Origin: Macrostomum hystrix
Lineage: Eukaryota > Platyhelminthes > Macrostomidae
Direction: 5' to 3'
Assembly: GCA_950097015.1 (NCBI GenBank)
Contig: CATNEN010000002.1
Coordinates: 4,247,001 to 4,311,000, forward strand
DNA: 64,000 nt
This document shows positions 23,690-35,700 of the stretch, one piece after another. The stretch's first letter is position 1, and the number at the start of each line of letters is the position of its first letter. The position numbers and the translations under genes were made by a program. The notes beneath the pieces are model-generated. The model searched no databases, was not told the DNA's origin, and saw only the letters and a program-made list of their open reading frames with translations.

Positions 23690-24150
23690 AAGGGAAAGAC
23701 TTTATACTTCGCGATTGAAACCAGCAAACAGCAGGACTGACAACAACACCGCAAGGGCAATCCAGACAGGTGGCATTTCAATAGCAGGTCGTCTAATGCA
23801 GAAGGTCAGGCGTCATGCCGTCTGGCTGGAAGCTGCTCAGTACATTGGCGGCTATATGTGCTTAAGCAAAGCCGAGTTCTTGACTGTCAGCTGTGCAACT
23901 CTTTGCTTACAACATCTGCACCTGTGGGAGTTCACATTCAGCACAAGACGTACCCGCATGCATTTCGCGGGTTAACGGCACCATCGCTTGTGGCTCTTGT
24001 TGCATTTATGAGGACTGAGGCCGCCGTTACAGCCCTGCAACCCAGCTTCATGATCCAGCCACGTGTGGCAGATCGTTTTAAGGAGCCTCCTCTGGACACA
24101 ATTAAAATCACTAAATTACACACGGGTGCTAAATCAAGTGTTTCATACAT
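23690..24150 (+). pseudogene. Transposase C-terminal remnant (P/THAP9-like), frameshifted
   Basis: One frame carries LEAAQYIGGYM, like the YIAGY motif of P/THAP9-type transposases. The next frame carries on with CQLCNSLL, KTYPHAFRGLTAPSLVAL and AFMRTEAAV, in the spacing I recall for that C-terminal region (paired Cys, then Gly-Leu-x-x-Pro-Ser, then a Glu). The two pieces are joined only through a frameshift at about 23858. It starts about 40 bases beyond the inner element's target duplication, so it belongs to a different, older insertion. The identification rests on short motifs. Confidence 0.4.
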
Positions 24151-24309
24151 TCGCTCACCTGCGGCTGCACAACTGGTGCCGTCGCGAAAAGAGGAATCTG
24201 CGTGCGCGGTTGCTCAGAAAAAAGAAGACCATGTACTTATTATAACTATTTCCCCTTTCATATCCTGCTTTTCTCACTTGAATTGCTCGAGAAATATTGT
24301 TTGAACGTT

Positions 24310-25430
24310 TAATGAATGACAAATATTTCGGTACTCAGTACAAAACTCAATAATTAATCAATGCAAAAACATAGGAAAAATGGAATTCGAGCGTTTAAAA
24401 TTCTTTGAACCTTGATTTTCTGTATTTTTTCGTAATCAAGTAATTAAGTAATAACAACGTATATAAAACAAATAAGTACGTTCATAATACCGACCATAAA
24501 GTAATTTTCTTTAAAAATCGTTAAGTGAACCAATCTTGTGGTATTTTAGTATCTGTGACCGAAACACTCGTGGCGAGAAAATGTCCATATAAAAATATCA
24601 CTCATTTCCCATTTGGCCATAGACAGTCGCAGAAAGCGCGTGTCGGCCGTTTCGACCTTATTTCGATATGCATAGGCAATGAAATACCATGCGCAACTCT
24701 TGTAATTCAGCAAATATTATGATATTATCAAGTTGCCAGCAAAATATTAATTGCTTAATGAATTCAGCCATAATTCAGACAATTTAGCAAAAATTGCGGA
24801 AGACTTTGCATTGTTTCTTTTCGAGTCTACCGTTAAAATGTATTTCACTTTTAGAATGCCGCGAGGATAAATATAGAAAACGAGCTTTCTAAAATAAAAA
24901 AACTAGATTTAGTCCCGGTAAAAGTGACTACAAGCAGATAATAATATAACACATTTTAGGAGTATAAATATAGTAGGCATCGTTTATTGGATTTGCTTAA
25001 TTATCTGCTAAGTCATTGAGCTACAAAGCTACTTTTTAAAAATAAGATATGCACTTGCAGGCTACAACTAAGTTGAGGCAGATTACAGCTTTATTGGTAT
25101 ATTAAAACTGAGCAAACAATTTGTAGTTTTTGTTTGAATGATGACGCACACTGAAACAAATTAAATACGCGCAGCTCTCACAGACTGCAAAAGATGTTTG
25201 AGACTTAAAAATCAATGCTTTAGCTAATTTGAATCACGTGCACAAGAATAAGGATAATTGTTGCAAAATACGGAAGTAATAGCCAATTTACTGCCCGCTC
25301 AACCAACCTGACATATTGACCCGACAAAATACAAACAAAAGCTATAAATAGAACACATCGTCATCCATCATAAGGCCACGACGCTCACCACCATTTCTAA
25401 AAAAATATCACAGGCTATACAATTAGCTCA
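24310..25430. other. Intergenic, AT-rich, no gene seen
   Basis: Apart from the outer inverted repeat arm at 24612-24657 there is nothing recognisable. Confidence 0.5.
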
Positions 25431-25433
25431 ATC

Positions 25434-25700
25434 ATGCGCCCAATGCGTGCTTTGAAGTCACGCGCCCAATGCGTGCTTTGGAGTCACGCACCCAATGCGT
25501 GCTTTGGAGTCACGCACCCAATGCGTGCTTTGGAGTCACGCACCCAATGCGTGCTTTGGAGTCACGCACCCAATGCGTGCTTTGGAGTCACGCACCCAAT
25601 GCGTGCTTTGGAGTCACGCACCCAATGCGTGCTTTGGAGTCACGCACCCAATGCGTGCTTTGGAGTCACGCGCCCAATGCGTGCTTTGGAGTCACGCGTC
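25434..25700. repeat. 26-bp minisatellite
   Basis: Ten copies of a 26-bp unit (CACGCACCCAATGCGTGCTT, then TGGAGT), almost perfect. The unit is not a multiple of three but contains no stop in any + frame, so all three frames stay open and give the same 26-residue periodic peptide. It is just downstream of the multiplexin gene. Confidence 0.97.
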
Positions 25701-25885
25701 GGGTGTCTGACGGATTTCAGCAAGCGTGAATGCGCCCCACGCGTAAGACACTTTTCGAATTTCATAAAACTCTAGCCTTAAAAAATCGAAATTAAATATG
25801 ACACCGTGCAGAGAGTTACAGAGTAGCGTTTGCTAGCATTTGCGGTCTACCGAGGAATTAAAAAAAGCAGTCCAAAAATGTAAGT

Positions 25886-26742
25886 TTACTTCCGACGATA
25901 GTCCATCGGATCAGTGATTTTAGAATTCTCATCGAATGCCTCAATGCACAGAACCACCAGCCGGCTGTCGCAGGTGATCTCGCGGGACTGGAACAGGCTG
26001 CCACTCAGCAGGTTGGTGGCACGGCCGGTTTCCATCCGATCCCGGTTGCTGAAGCCCTCGCAGTTAGGCTCCGACATGCCCTGCGACCTTCGAATACCCT
26101 GCCAGGCCAGGATCTCCTCGCTGCGGATGGCAGAGAGGAGGATAGCGACATTGTGCATCATTATTGATTTTTTAATTGAACTTAAATCACGCACGACTTC
26201 CGTGACAAATGAAAAGCTTGGGGCAAGTGAGCAAAAAAGTGCTCGAGTGTTTATCAAGCACTATTAAAAACTCACCGGCCTATGTTCTCCGTCCAGTCTG
26301 CGATGTCTTTGCCACTGAAGTCCTGAATCTGGATGCGATTGTTCCAGTTGCCATCAAGCAGCATGTCTTGAAAGCTGTTAAACAGCTTCTGGCCCTGTTT
26401 TGAGAAGAGACGTTGAAATTTTTGTTGTTTCTCCTATAGCCAAGCCTCTCTTCGTAATTCGTTTCACTTTCATCTTGCTGGCTGCGACAAGAGAAAAAAA
26501 TTTCAATTTTGCGCAAAAATACTCACATGAAAATTGACCACAGGTACCGTGGTTCGCTGGGACATTTGTACCACAGTGTCTAGTCTGTTGTACATGCCGT
26601 TCAGGAACACCTTGAAGTAGCTCCTAGCTAGGCCGGCTTTTTGCGCAGCGTCCTGACAGGCGTAGTCGCCCGCTAGAATGCTGGAGGCGCTGCGATAGTA
26701 CAGGTCGCCCGGCATCGTGAATGGCAGCGCTACTAGGCGAAG
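25886..26742 (-). CDS. Multiplexin exons 14-16: endostatin domain
   Basis: Exons 26742-26527, 26394-26276 and 26120-25886. LRLVALPFTMPGDLYY corresponds to the HLVAL start of endostatin; DYACQDAAQKAGLARSYFK, VPVVNF, NSFQDMLLDGNW, AWQGI, EPNCEGF, TGRATNLLSG and ITCDSRLVVLCIEAF follow. All four disulfide Cys are present. The N-terminal His residues that bind zinc in the human fragment are absent (the preceding sequence is FRSNVISGPR). The C-terminus is extended to DENSKITDPMDYRRK. Confidence 0.92.
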
Positions 26743-29700
26743 CTGTTCATGTTTTTTTGGGGCATTGGGGTTGACGTCAGCTCGCTCCCCTCTCTTGGCA
26801 TACTTGTGCGCCCCTTCTAATTCCGCTCTACTCATCCGCCCGCTCTCCAGTCCCTTCTTCGCTCTCCGGCTTCTTCTCCCTACTCATCCATCCCTCTTCC
26901 GCCCCACTCATCCATCCCTCTTCCGTCCCACTCATCCATCCTTCTTCCCCACTAATCATCCGCCCTTCTTCCCCACTACTCATCCGCCCTTCTTCCCCAC
27001 TACTCATCCGCCCCTTCTTCCCCACTACTCATCCGCCCTTCTTCCCCACTAATCATCCGCCCTTCTTCCCCACTACTCATCCGCCCCTTCTTCCACACTA
27101 CTCATCCGCCCCTTCTTCCGCTCTACTCATCCGCCCCTTCTTCCATACTACTCATCCGCCCCTTCTTCCCCACTACTCATCCGCCCCTTCTTCCCCACTA
27201 ATCTTCCGCCCTTCTTCCCCACTACTCATCCGCCCCTTCTTCCACACTACTCATCCGCCCCTTCTTCCACACTACTCATCCGCCCCTTCTTCCCCACTAA
27301 TCATCCGCCCTTCTGCCCCACTACTCATCCGCCCCTTCTTCCACACTACTCATCCGCCCCTTCTTCCGCTCTACTCATCCGCCCCTTCTTCCACACTACT
27401 CATCCGCCCCTTCTTCCCCACTACTCATCCGCCCCTTCTTCCCCACTAATCTTCCGCCCTTCTTCCCCACTACTCATCCGCCCCTTCTTCCACACTACTC
27501 ATCCGCCCCTTCTTCCGCACTACTCATCCGCCCCTTCTTCCACACTACTGATCCGCCCCTTCTTCCCCACTACTCATCCGCCCCTTCTTCCGCTCTACTC
27601 ATCCGCCCCTTCTTCCACACTACTCATCCGCCCCTTCTTCCCCACTACTCATCCGCCCCTTCTTCCCCACTACTCATCCGCCCCTTCTTCCCCACTAATC
27701 TTCCGCCCTTCTTCCCCACTACTCATCCGCCCCTTCTTCCACACTACTCATCCGCCCCTTCTTCCGCTCTACTCATCCGCCCCTTCTTCCCCACTACTCA
27801 TCCGCCCCTTCTTACCCACTACTCATCCGCCCCTTCTTCCGCTCTACTCATCCGCCCCTTCTTCCCCACTACTGATCCGCCCCTTCTTCCCCACTATTCA
27901 TCCGCCCCTTCTTCCGCTCTACTCATCCGCCCCTTCTTCTCCCTACTGATCCGCCCCTTCTTCCGCTCTACTCATCCGCCCCTTCTTCCGCTCTACTCAT
28001 CCGCCCCTTCTCCCGCTCTACTCATCCGCCCCTTCTTCCGCTCTACTCATCCGCCCCTTCTTCCGCTCTACTCATCAGAGCACACTCACCCTGGGTCCAG
28101 AGATGACGTTGGATCTGAAAATGGGTGCCTGCGGCGCTCTGGTACTCCTGGCTGTTGGAGACGACTGAAGCAGAAAAAAAAAATTCAATATTTTTTACTA
28201 TTTAAAATAGAGTGAAAATCAATCACTACCTTCTATTTTACTAAATCGACTTACCGGGAATGGCATTCTTCTCGATCGCCTGTCCTGAAAATTTTGTGTT
28301 GTGCGAAACGGCTGTGAATTGGGTTCTAAAAGTACAACACCCCTGAGACAGCTTGTTTTAGCAATCCTTGAGGCTTAGCGCTTTGAGCAGCCCCAAATCC
28401 TTTGAGTCAACACGGTCCAGTGGGGTGGGGGTAAGTTAAGCTGCAGACTACAGCTTGACACGGGACTGAGTATCCGACAGCTCACAATAGTTATTTTTCA
28501 AGCCCCCTAAAGCTTGTCTTGCAAAAGTACTTTTAAAAAATGAGCAAGAGAGTTTAGAAATATGAGATCAGAATGAACAGAACAATAACAAAGAGCATAT
28601 CGCTAACGAGAAAAGATTTACATACGTCGATAATCCTTTCTTAATCCGCTTTTAATCCCAACCCAACCAGTCCTAAATCCACCTTAATTCTCCAGTAGTT
28701 AATATCAATCCGAGCCTACTAAATAATCAATTTTATATCCACCATTGATCCAAACTCCAACTTAATCCACCAGCAACCCAATATCAGTCCACCTACAATC
28801 CATCCTTAATCCACCAGCAACCCAATATCAGTCCACCCTCAATCCATCCTTAATCCGCCAGCAACCCAATATCAGTCCACCTACAATCCATCCTTAATCC
28901 ACCAGCAACCCAATATCAGTCCACCTACAATCCATCCTTAATCCACCAGCAACCCAATATCAGTCCACCTACAATCCATCCTTAATCCACCAGCAACCCA
29001 ATATCAGTCCACCCTCAATCCATCCTTAATCCACCAGCAACCCAATATCAGTCCACCCTCAATCCATCCTTAATCCGCCAGCAACCCAATATCAGTCCAC
29101 CCTCAATCCATCCTTAATCCGCCAGCAACCCAATATCAGTCCATCTACAATCCATCCTTAATCCACCAGCAACCCAATATCAGTCCACCCTCAATCCATC
29201 CTTAATCCGCCAGCAACCCAATATCAGTCCACCCTCAATCCATCCTTAATCCACCAGCAACCCAATATCAGTCCATCTACAATCCATCCTTAATCCACCA
29301 GCAACCCAATATCAGTCCATCTACAATCCATCCTTAATCCGCCAGCAACCCAATATCAGTCCACCCTCAATCCATCCTTAATCCGCCAGCAACCCAATAT
29401 CAGTCCACCCTCAATCCATCCTTAATCCGCCAGCAACCCAATATCAGTCCATCTACAATCCATCCTTAATCCACCAGCAACCCAATATCAGTCCACCCTC
29501 AATCCATCCTTAATCCGCCAGCAACCCAATATCAGTCCACCCTCAATCCATCCTTAATCCACCAGCAACCCAATATCAGTCCATCTACAATCCATCCTTA
29601 ATCCGCCAGCAACCCAATATCAGTCCATCTACAATCCATCCTTAATCCGCCAGCAACCCAATATCAGTCCATCTACAATCCATCCTTAATCCACCAGCAA

Positions 29701-32700
29701 CCCAATATCAGTCCACCTACAATCCATTCTTAATCCACCAGCAACCCAATATCAGTCCACCTACAATCCATCCTTAATCCACCAGCAACCCAATATCAGT
29801 CCACCTACAATCCATCCTTAATCCGCCAGCAACCCAATATCAGTCCACCTACAATCCATCCTTAATCCGCTTTTACCCTTCAACCGCCACTTACCGTGAA
29901 TCTGGCCACGCTAATCCATTCGTTGTTCTGGTGATCTATTTTTAGAAACAGCTCCTTGTCCTCGGCCGTGTACGCGATGGCGCCCTCCGGAAGCGCGTAG
30001 CTAATGTCAGAGAAGGACTTGTACGTGTCTATGATGCGCTGCAGAAAGGGTGAATTTCCGGTGGGGAGGGCTATGTTGGTTGAGTTCGATCTGAGTTCAG
30101 TTTAATTGTGTTGAGTTGGACAGGGGCTGCAATAAAATTAATTTGTCAATCAATTCCTTGCGTTTTCAGTTCAACAACAACACCGATGCACCAAATCAAG
30201 AAGCGGATTCTTCATTACTACTTTATCACAGACGAAACGCAATCTTGTGATCTACTTTAAGTAGAATAGGCGATTTTTTATGAACAAAAAGTGTTAAAAA
30301 AGTTGATTTTGAATGGCATTTTTTGGATTAGAAGAGGATTCATGTTAGATTAGTAGCAGATCAATGTTAGATTAGCTGCCGATCGATGTTGGATTAATAA
30401 TAATAATATTAATTAATAATAATTGATTACACCTGCCCCAATAGGGCTAGATGTGCAGCCGACAGCACAGCCGCGCTATTGCGCGGCGCATCTGAAGGCT
30501 GCGTACAGCTGTTCAGTCCATGGACTGGGGGGACGCCACACCCACCTTCAATTATCCCAGCTGATGCTGGTACCCATTTAACAGCTGGGTGAACTGAAGC
30601 AATGCAGAGCTAAATGTCTTGCTAAAGGACACAAATTGTTTCAGTGGATTCGGGAATCGAACCCCCGACCTTTAAGTCGTGAGTCCGACGCCCTAACCAC
30701 TAGGCTGCAACCTCTTGGATTAGGGGTGGATTAATGTTGGATTCGGGGTTTATTATGATTGGATATGGTGATGATTCAGAGTAGATTATGGATTAAGGAT
30801 TCAGGATTCGGGTCGGAATGAGTACACCCATTGAGTAATCCCTGAGACTCACAACACCGGCCAAGTTCAAGAGCATGGCGGTGCCCAGGCTGGTGTCGGG
30901 CTGGTTGTTGCTGTTCGATTGGCTCTGTTGTCGGCAGCCGCAGCGGCCCGGCTCGCCTTTCTCTCCTCTCTCGCCAGGCGGTGGCGACGGCAGGTTGAGC
31001 AGAGCCTGATTGAGCTGGTCCGTGACCAAGCTGCGCAGGGTGCCAATGTCCACACTGCCGGGTTCGCCTTTCTCGCCAGCTGGACCAGGAGAACCGGTGA
31101 CACCTGTGCACAGGTCAATGCTGCAGACTCCACGCGGACCTGTTAGGCCCGGCTCGCCCTGTTTGACAGGTTGATCATTGACAGTACAAATCAATAACAA
31201 TTGGTCATAGAGAGTATCTTATGAGCACTAGTCATTAAAAGCAGAGCGGTCTAACGCGTCTGCCTCTCGCACCACGGTCCCTAAGTTCGATTCCACGGCG
31301 AGGCCACATTCATTTGGGGCGCAGCCGCGGAGAGAAGGCTTGTGGGCTTGTCGTGCAGTTTATGCTCTTGAGGGCCAACCTTCTCAAGGTACAGTGAGAG
31401 TGTACACTGCCTGACGATGAGAAAGTCAGTGCAGATGTACACACCTGTGTGAGCGTGTGCCTGCGTACAGTATCTGTGTGCGTGTGTGCACAGGAGTCAG
31501 CGAAATGGGCAGAATTGCCTCTCCACTGGCTGCGGGTCTGGTGTCACCAAATGGTGATGCATTCCCATGTTTATGCATGTTTATAGGTCAGTAAGGGTAA
31601 TACCCTTACATGTAAGTCTATTTAAATCTACAGATCTTATGATTTATTTCAAAATCAATTGCTCACCTTAACTCCAGCGGGTCCTTGCGGCCCCTGAGAA
31701 ATAAAAGTACAAAAAGTTTAAAAAAAACTGCATGAGATTTTAACTGCTTTTTTATCCTTTAATTATGAGAAAATCTGGTTTATTTTGCAACTTACAATGT
31801 CACCTTTTGGCCCGGGTGCTCCAGGTGCTTGAGTCGCCCTGGTGTTGACGCAGTCGGACAGATTGGGGCAGCTGCCAGGCGGACCCTGCGGACCCCTGTC
31901 TCCCTGGAAATTTGATGTCATTGGAAACACTTTTAGAAACAGCAGTAGAAAAACTGCCGGGCAAGTTGTCTCATCAGATAGAGCGGAAAATTGTAGCCAC
32001 TGTTCTGAATTTTCATCGCGATTAATTGAATATTTAGAAAAATACTCAAAAATAAAAATGTGGGTTCTTGACATACCCTTGAGGTCTGTCTTACTGCGTT
32101 AACGCATTACAAATTGCGTTACTTTTTTAAACTGCTGGATGGGGTACAAGTCCATGAAAATGGGCTGCTACTTAAATTCTGATACCCCATTTCGTATTGT
32201 GACGAATTGTGACCCCATTGGGAAAAAACACTGCTTATAACACGACGATAAAACTTGTTCTACGAGCGTACTACCTCAATGTTGGCTTCCTCTAGTAGCA
32301 AATTTACCTTTTCTCCCTTGATCAAAATCGGCTGTCCGGCTGCCCTTGACGGAGGCGAAAGAGATCTGCCACTCGACGATGTGGCGCTTGTTGGCGGTGA
32401 ATCGGTGGTTGTCAACTTTGAGGACACCTGTAAAATGAAGCGCGTGTTACACCTGGATGCTGAATTCCTATTTCGAAGGCAAACACACAGTGTAACCTCG
32501 CAAGGTCGTGTCGCGATAAGATATCAATTATCTTGCTTTAAAAGAATGAAAAAAGCGAACAGTTGGTTCTGGCGTATCAGTTTGTGAACCAGATGAAAAG
32601 CATCAGTGAATATACGTCAGCAGATATTTTATTCCCCTTGAGGGGATATGAAGCAGTCTGGGGGATATGATTGACGTAAAACAAACGTTGAATAAACCCA

Positions 32701-35700
32701 ATGCTTGGACTGATTGATCCAGGGTTCTAATAGATTTTGCTGATAATATGAGATATGGTTCGAATATCTGCATAGAAGAAACGCATGCGAAGAATTTTCA
32801 TTCGGGCTGGAGAGTAAAAGTAATTGATTGCTTGATATTAAAGCTATTTAAGGATGGAATATTTGATGGAGAAGCGATGATGGAGATGGTAGAGAAGGAG
32901 AAAGAGAGGGAGAGAGGGAGAGAGGACACTGCCCATTGGATTTCAAAAATCTAATGTTGGAATCGATTCCGATATGTTTCGAAAAAATTGAAATCCTGAT
33001 TCGAACCAAGGCAACTCCAGACGCGTTTCGCTCTTATTGGAGCTTATCAGAGGAAAGAGAGAGGGAGAGAGAAGGAAAGAGAGAGGGAGAGAGAAGGAAA
33101 GAGAGAGGGAGAGAGAAGGAAAGAGAGAGGGAGAGAGAAGGAAAGAGAGAGGGAGAGAGAAGGAAAGAGAGAGGGAGAGAGAAGGAAAGAGAGAGGGAGA
33201 GAGAAGGAAAGAGAGAGGGAGAGAGAAGGAAAGAGAGAGGGAGAGAGAAGGAAAGAGAGAGGGAGAGAGAAGGAAAGAGAGAGGGAGAGAGGAGGAAAGA
33301 GAGAGGGAGAGAGAAGGAAAGAGAGAGGGAGAGAGAAGGAAAGAGAGAGGGAGAGAGAAGGAAAGAGAGAGGGAGAGAGGAGGAAAGAGAGAGGGAGAGA
33401 GAAGGAAAGAGAGAGGGAGAGAGAAGGAAAGAGAGAGGGAGAGAGAAGGAAAGAGAGAGAGGGAGAGAGAAGGAAAGAGTGAGGGAGAGAGAAGGAAAGA
33501 GCGAGGGAGAGAGAAGGAAAGAGAGAGAGGGAGAGAGAAGGAAAGAGAGAGGGAGAGAGAAGGAAAGAGAGAGGGAGAGAGAAGGAAAGAGAGAAGGAGA
33601 GAGAAGGAAAGAGAGAGGGAGAGAGAAGGAAAGAGAGAGGGAGAGAGAAGGAAAGAGAGAGAGGGAGAGAGAAGGAAAGAGAGAGGGAGAGAGAAGGAAA
33701 GAGAGAGAGGGAGAGAGAAGGAAAGAGAGAGGGAGAGAGAAGGAAAGAGAGAGGGAGAGAGAAGGAAAGAGAGAGAGGGAGAGAGAAGGAAAGAGAGAGG
33801 GAGAGAGAAGGAAAGAGAGAGAGGGAGAGAGAAGGAAAGAGAGAGGGAGAGAGAAGGAAAGAGTGGGTTGTCCTTTACTTTATAATCTTTCGTGATTTCT
33901 GATTATATTTTTCCTTTCACTCAATTTCCTCATCGTAATGCAACTTAATAAAAAAATTGCCCTTGCATATGAGGCACGTCTGAAAAATAAATTGGTAGTT
34001 TAGAAGCTTGGGTCATATCTAGTTGAATTGTGATTCTTGTTCCTTTCAAGCTCAAATTAAGAATGTCTACAAGCGAGTTAACGCACAGAGGCTGGCGCGT
34101 TTGTTCTTTTCGTTGGCGACGGAGTAGAATGAGTTTTTGTTGGCGACTGAGTTTCGAAATTGCTCTCATCAGCTGCCCTTTGATCCGAGGCCGAGTCTGT
34201 TGTAAATGATAAGGAGCAAAGCTGTTGTTAAAGTTGAAGTGCAGACGAACTTTAAAAAATAAGTAATACGAACGCTTTCGCAGGAGGGCTGTGGGCAGTG
34301 GCACAGCACTCAGTAACACCAGACCCGGAGACAGTAAGGAGGCAATTCTGCCGATTTCTTTGACTCGTGAACACACTCGCACACAGATACCGTACACAGG
34401 CACAGGTGTGTACATCTACTTTCTAATAGTCAGGCAGTGTGCACTTTCACTATGACTTGGAGGTTGGCCCTCAATTGCGTAAATTGCGCGAAAAGCCCCC
34501 AAGCCTCCTGTCCGCGGCTGCGCCCCAAATGAATGTGTCCTAGCCGCGGAATCGAGCTAACGGACATTGGTGCGAGAGGCAGACCCGTTAGACCGATCTG
34601 CGACTCACCCCCCGACAAGTAGGTAGACAGTCAGGCAAATTACATACAATTAGTCACACAGGAAACATAGAGTTGAAGGTTTCAATCAGAACAATTCTCA
34701 CCTTTATCTTCAAATTTGCTCAGATTATCCTCCATATCAACATGCCGATCATTATCGGCTCCCTCCTGAAGCTTCGGCTTCTCGCTCATCGGCCCGTCCA
34801 GATTAACCGCTTCGTCAAGCCATTTGGCGGGTTGCGAATTTCGAGACGATCTTCGACTGCTAGCCGGACTGGCAGTGGTCATGTTCAGCAGCAGCTGGGT
34901 CAGCATCAGGGCGCTGTTGAAGGTGCAGACTGTCTGGCTGCCAACAAGCCGACAGTTCTGAACTGGCGGCAGCTGACTTGCTGGAGGTTGTTGCATCAGC
35001 ATGACTTGCCGATTCGATGGAAACTATTCTAGCTCTTCGATGATTCTAAATCTGAGCTCGCTGGTGCCAAGCGGGGTTTCTGTCCGATTTTATACTGACG
35101 TCGACGGGTGGTAAAACTGGTAACAGAAAGTTCTCGCTTCACATTGGAGGACACAGAGACAGAGAAATGAGGCTGGTCTATTAACTTTCTTTCTACCACC
35201 CACTCGCAGTCGATCTAGTGTATCTGGATTATAAATATAATGAAGGTATTTTTTGTAGAGCTAGCATCACTAAAAGTCTTGTTCGCAGCTTTGCTGTTGG
35301 CTGTTCTGATCCAGTCGATAAAAACTCACTCTTCACTCTTTCTCTTTCTGTGTGTTGCAGAAATTTCGAAACTTTGTTGTTTAGCTTCTCTCATTTCAAT
35401 TCTACGAGATTCTCAATTCTCGTATATTTTTCATCTCAGATTTTTTGCCACTCATAAAACATTGGTGACCTCATTTTAAGACATTAATTTTTAACCTACT
35501 TTTTTCAACTGTACTCTCCACTAACACTCTTTCTCTGCCACTGTTCTCACTTCTCCCATGTTCTCTATCTTCCACTCCTGCTCTCTCCCTTCCCTTTTTC
35601 TCTTATTAACTCTCTCTCTCTCACTTTTATGTCCCCCTTCACTCTTTCTCACTGTCCCTTCACTCTTTCTCACTGTCCCTTCACTCTTTCTCACTGTCCC

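Larger units (their letters stand above)
21932..24657. mobile_element. Candidate older P-like DNA transposon remnant
   Basis: Two 46-bp segments, 21932-21977 and 24612-24657, are inverted copies of each other (about 41 of 46 bases identical; shared core GCGACTGTCTATGGCCAAA). Between them lie a degenerate transposase-like C-terminal fragment on the + strand (about 23690-24150) and the intact-ended P-type element at 22353-23646. I found no target duplication for the outer pair, and related TATGGCCAA motifs also occur near 22190 and 22300. The borders are therefore uncertain. Confidence 0.4.

Noticed and set aside
30640..30716. Possible minus-strand tRNA gene with a good B box
   Set aside because: Fused to a SINE body with a repeat family end; scored as SINE family B.
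31236..31320. Possible tRNA gene (A and B boxes present)
   Set aside because: The same sequence recurs with a common 3' body at several sites and does not fold into a full cloverleaf with an acceptor stem. It is a SINE head.
32255..32587. Plus-strand 110-residue frame
   Set aside because: It overlaps, in antisense, a multiplexin exon (32308-32427) whose splice sites and phase fit. The + frame is a shadow.
32936..33895. Long EREREGKREGERR frames resembling a charged coiled-coil protein
   Set aside because: Simple translation of the GA minisatellite in a multiplexin intron.
33945..34415. Frame ending SDVPHMQGQFFY, considered as a multiplexin exon
   Set aside because: No 5' splice site follows it. 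The neighbouring 34087-34196 segment, in another frame, has both splice sites and the exact phase required.
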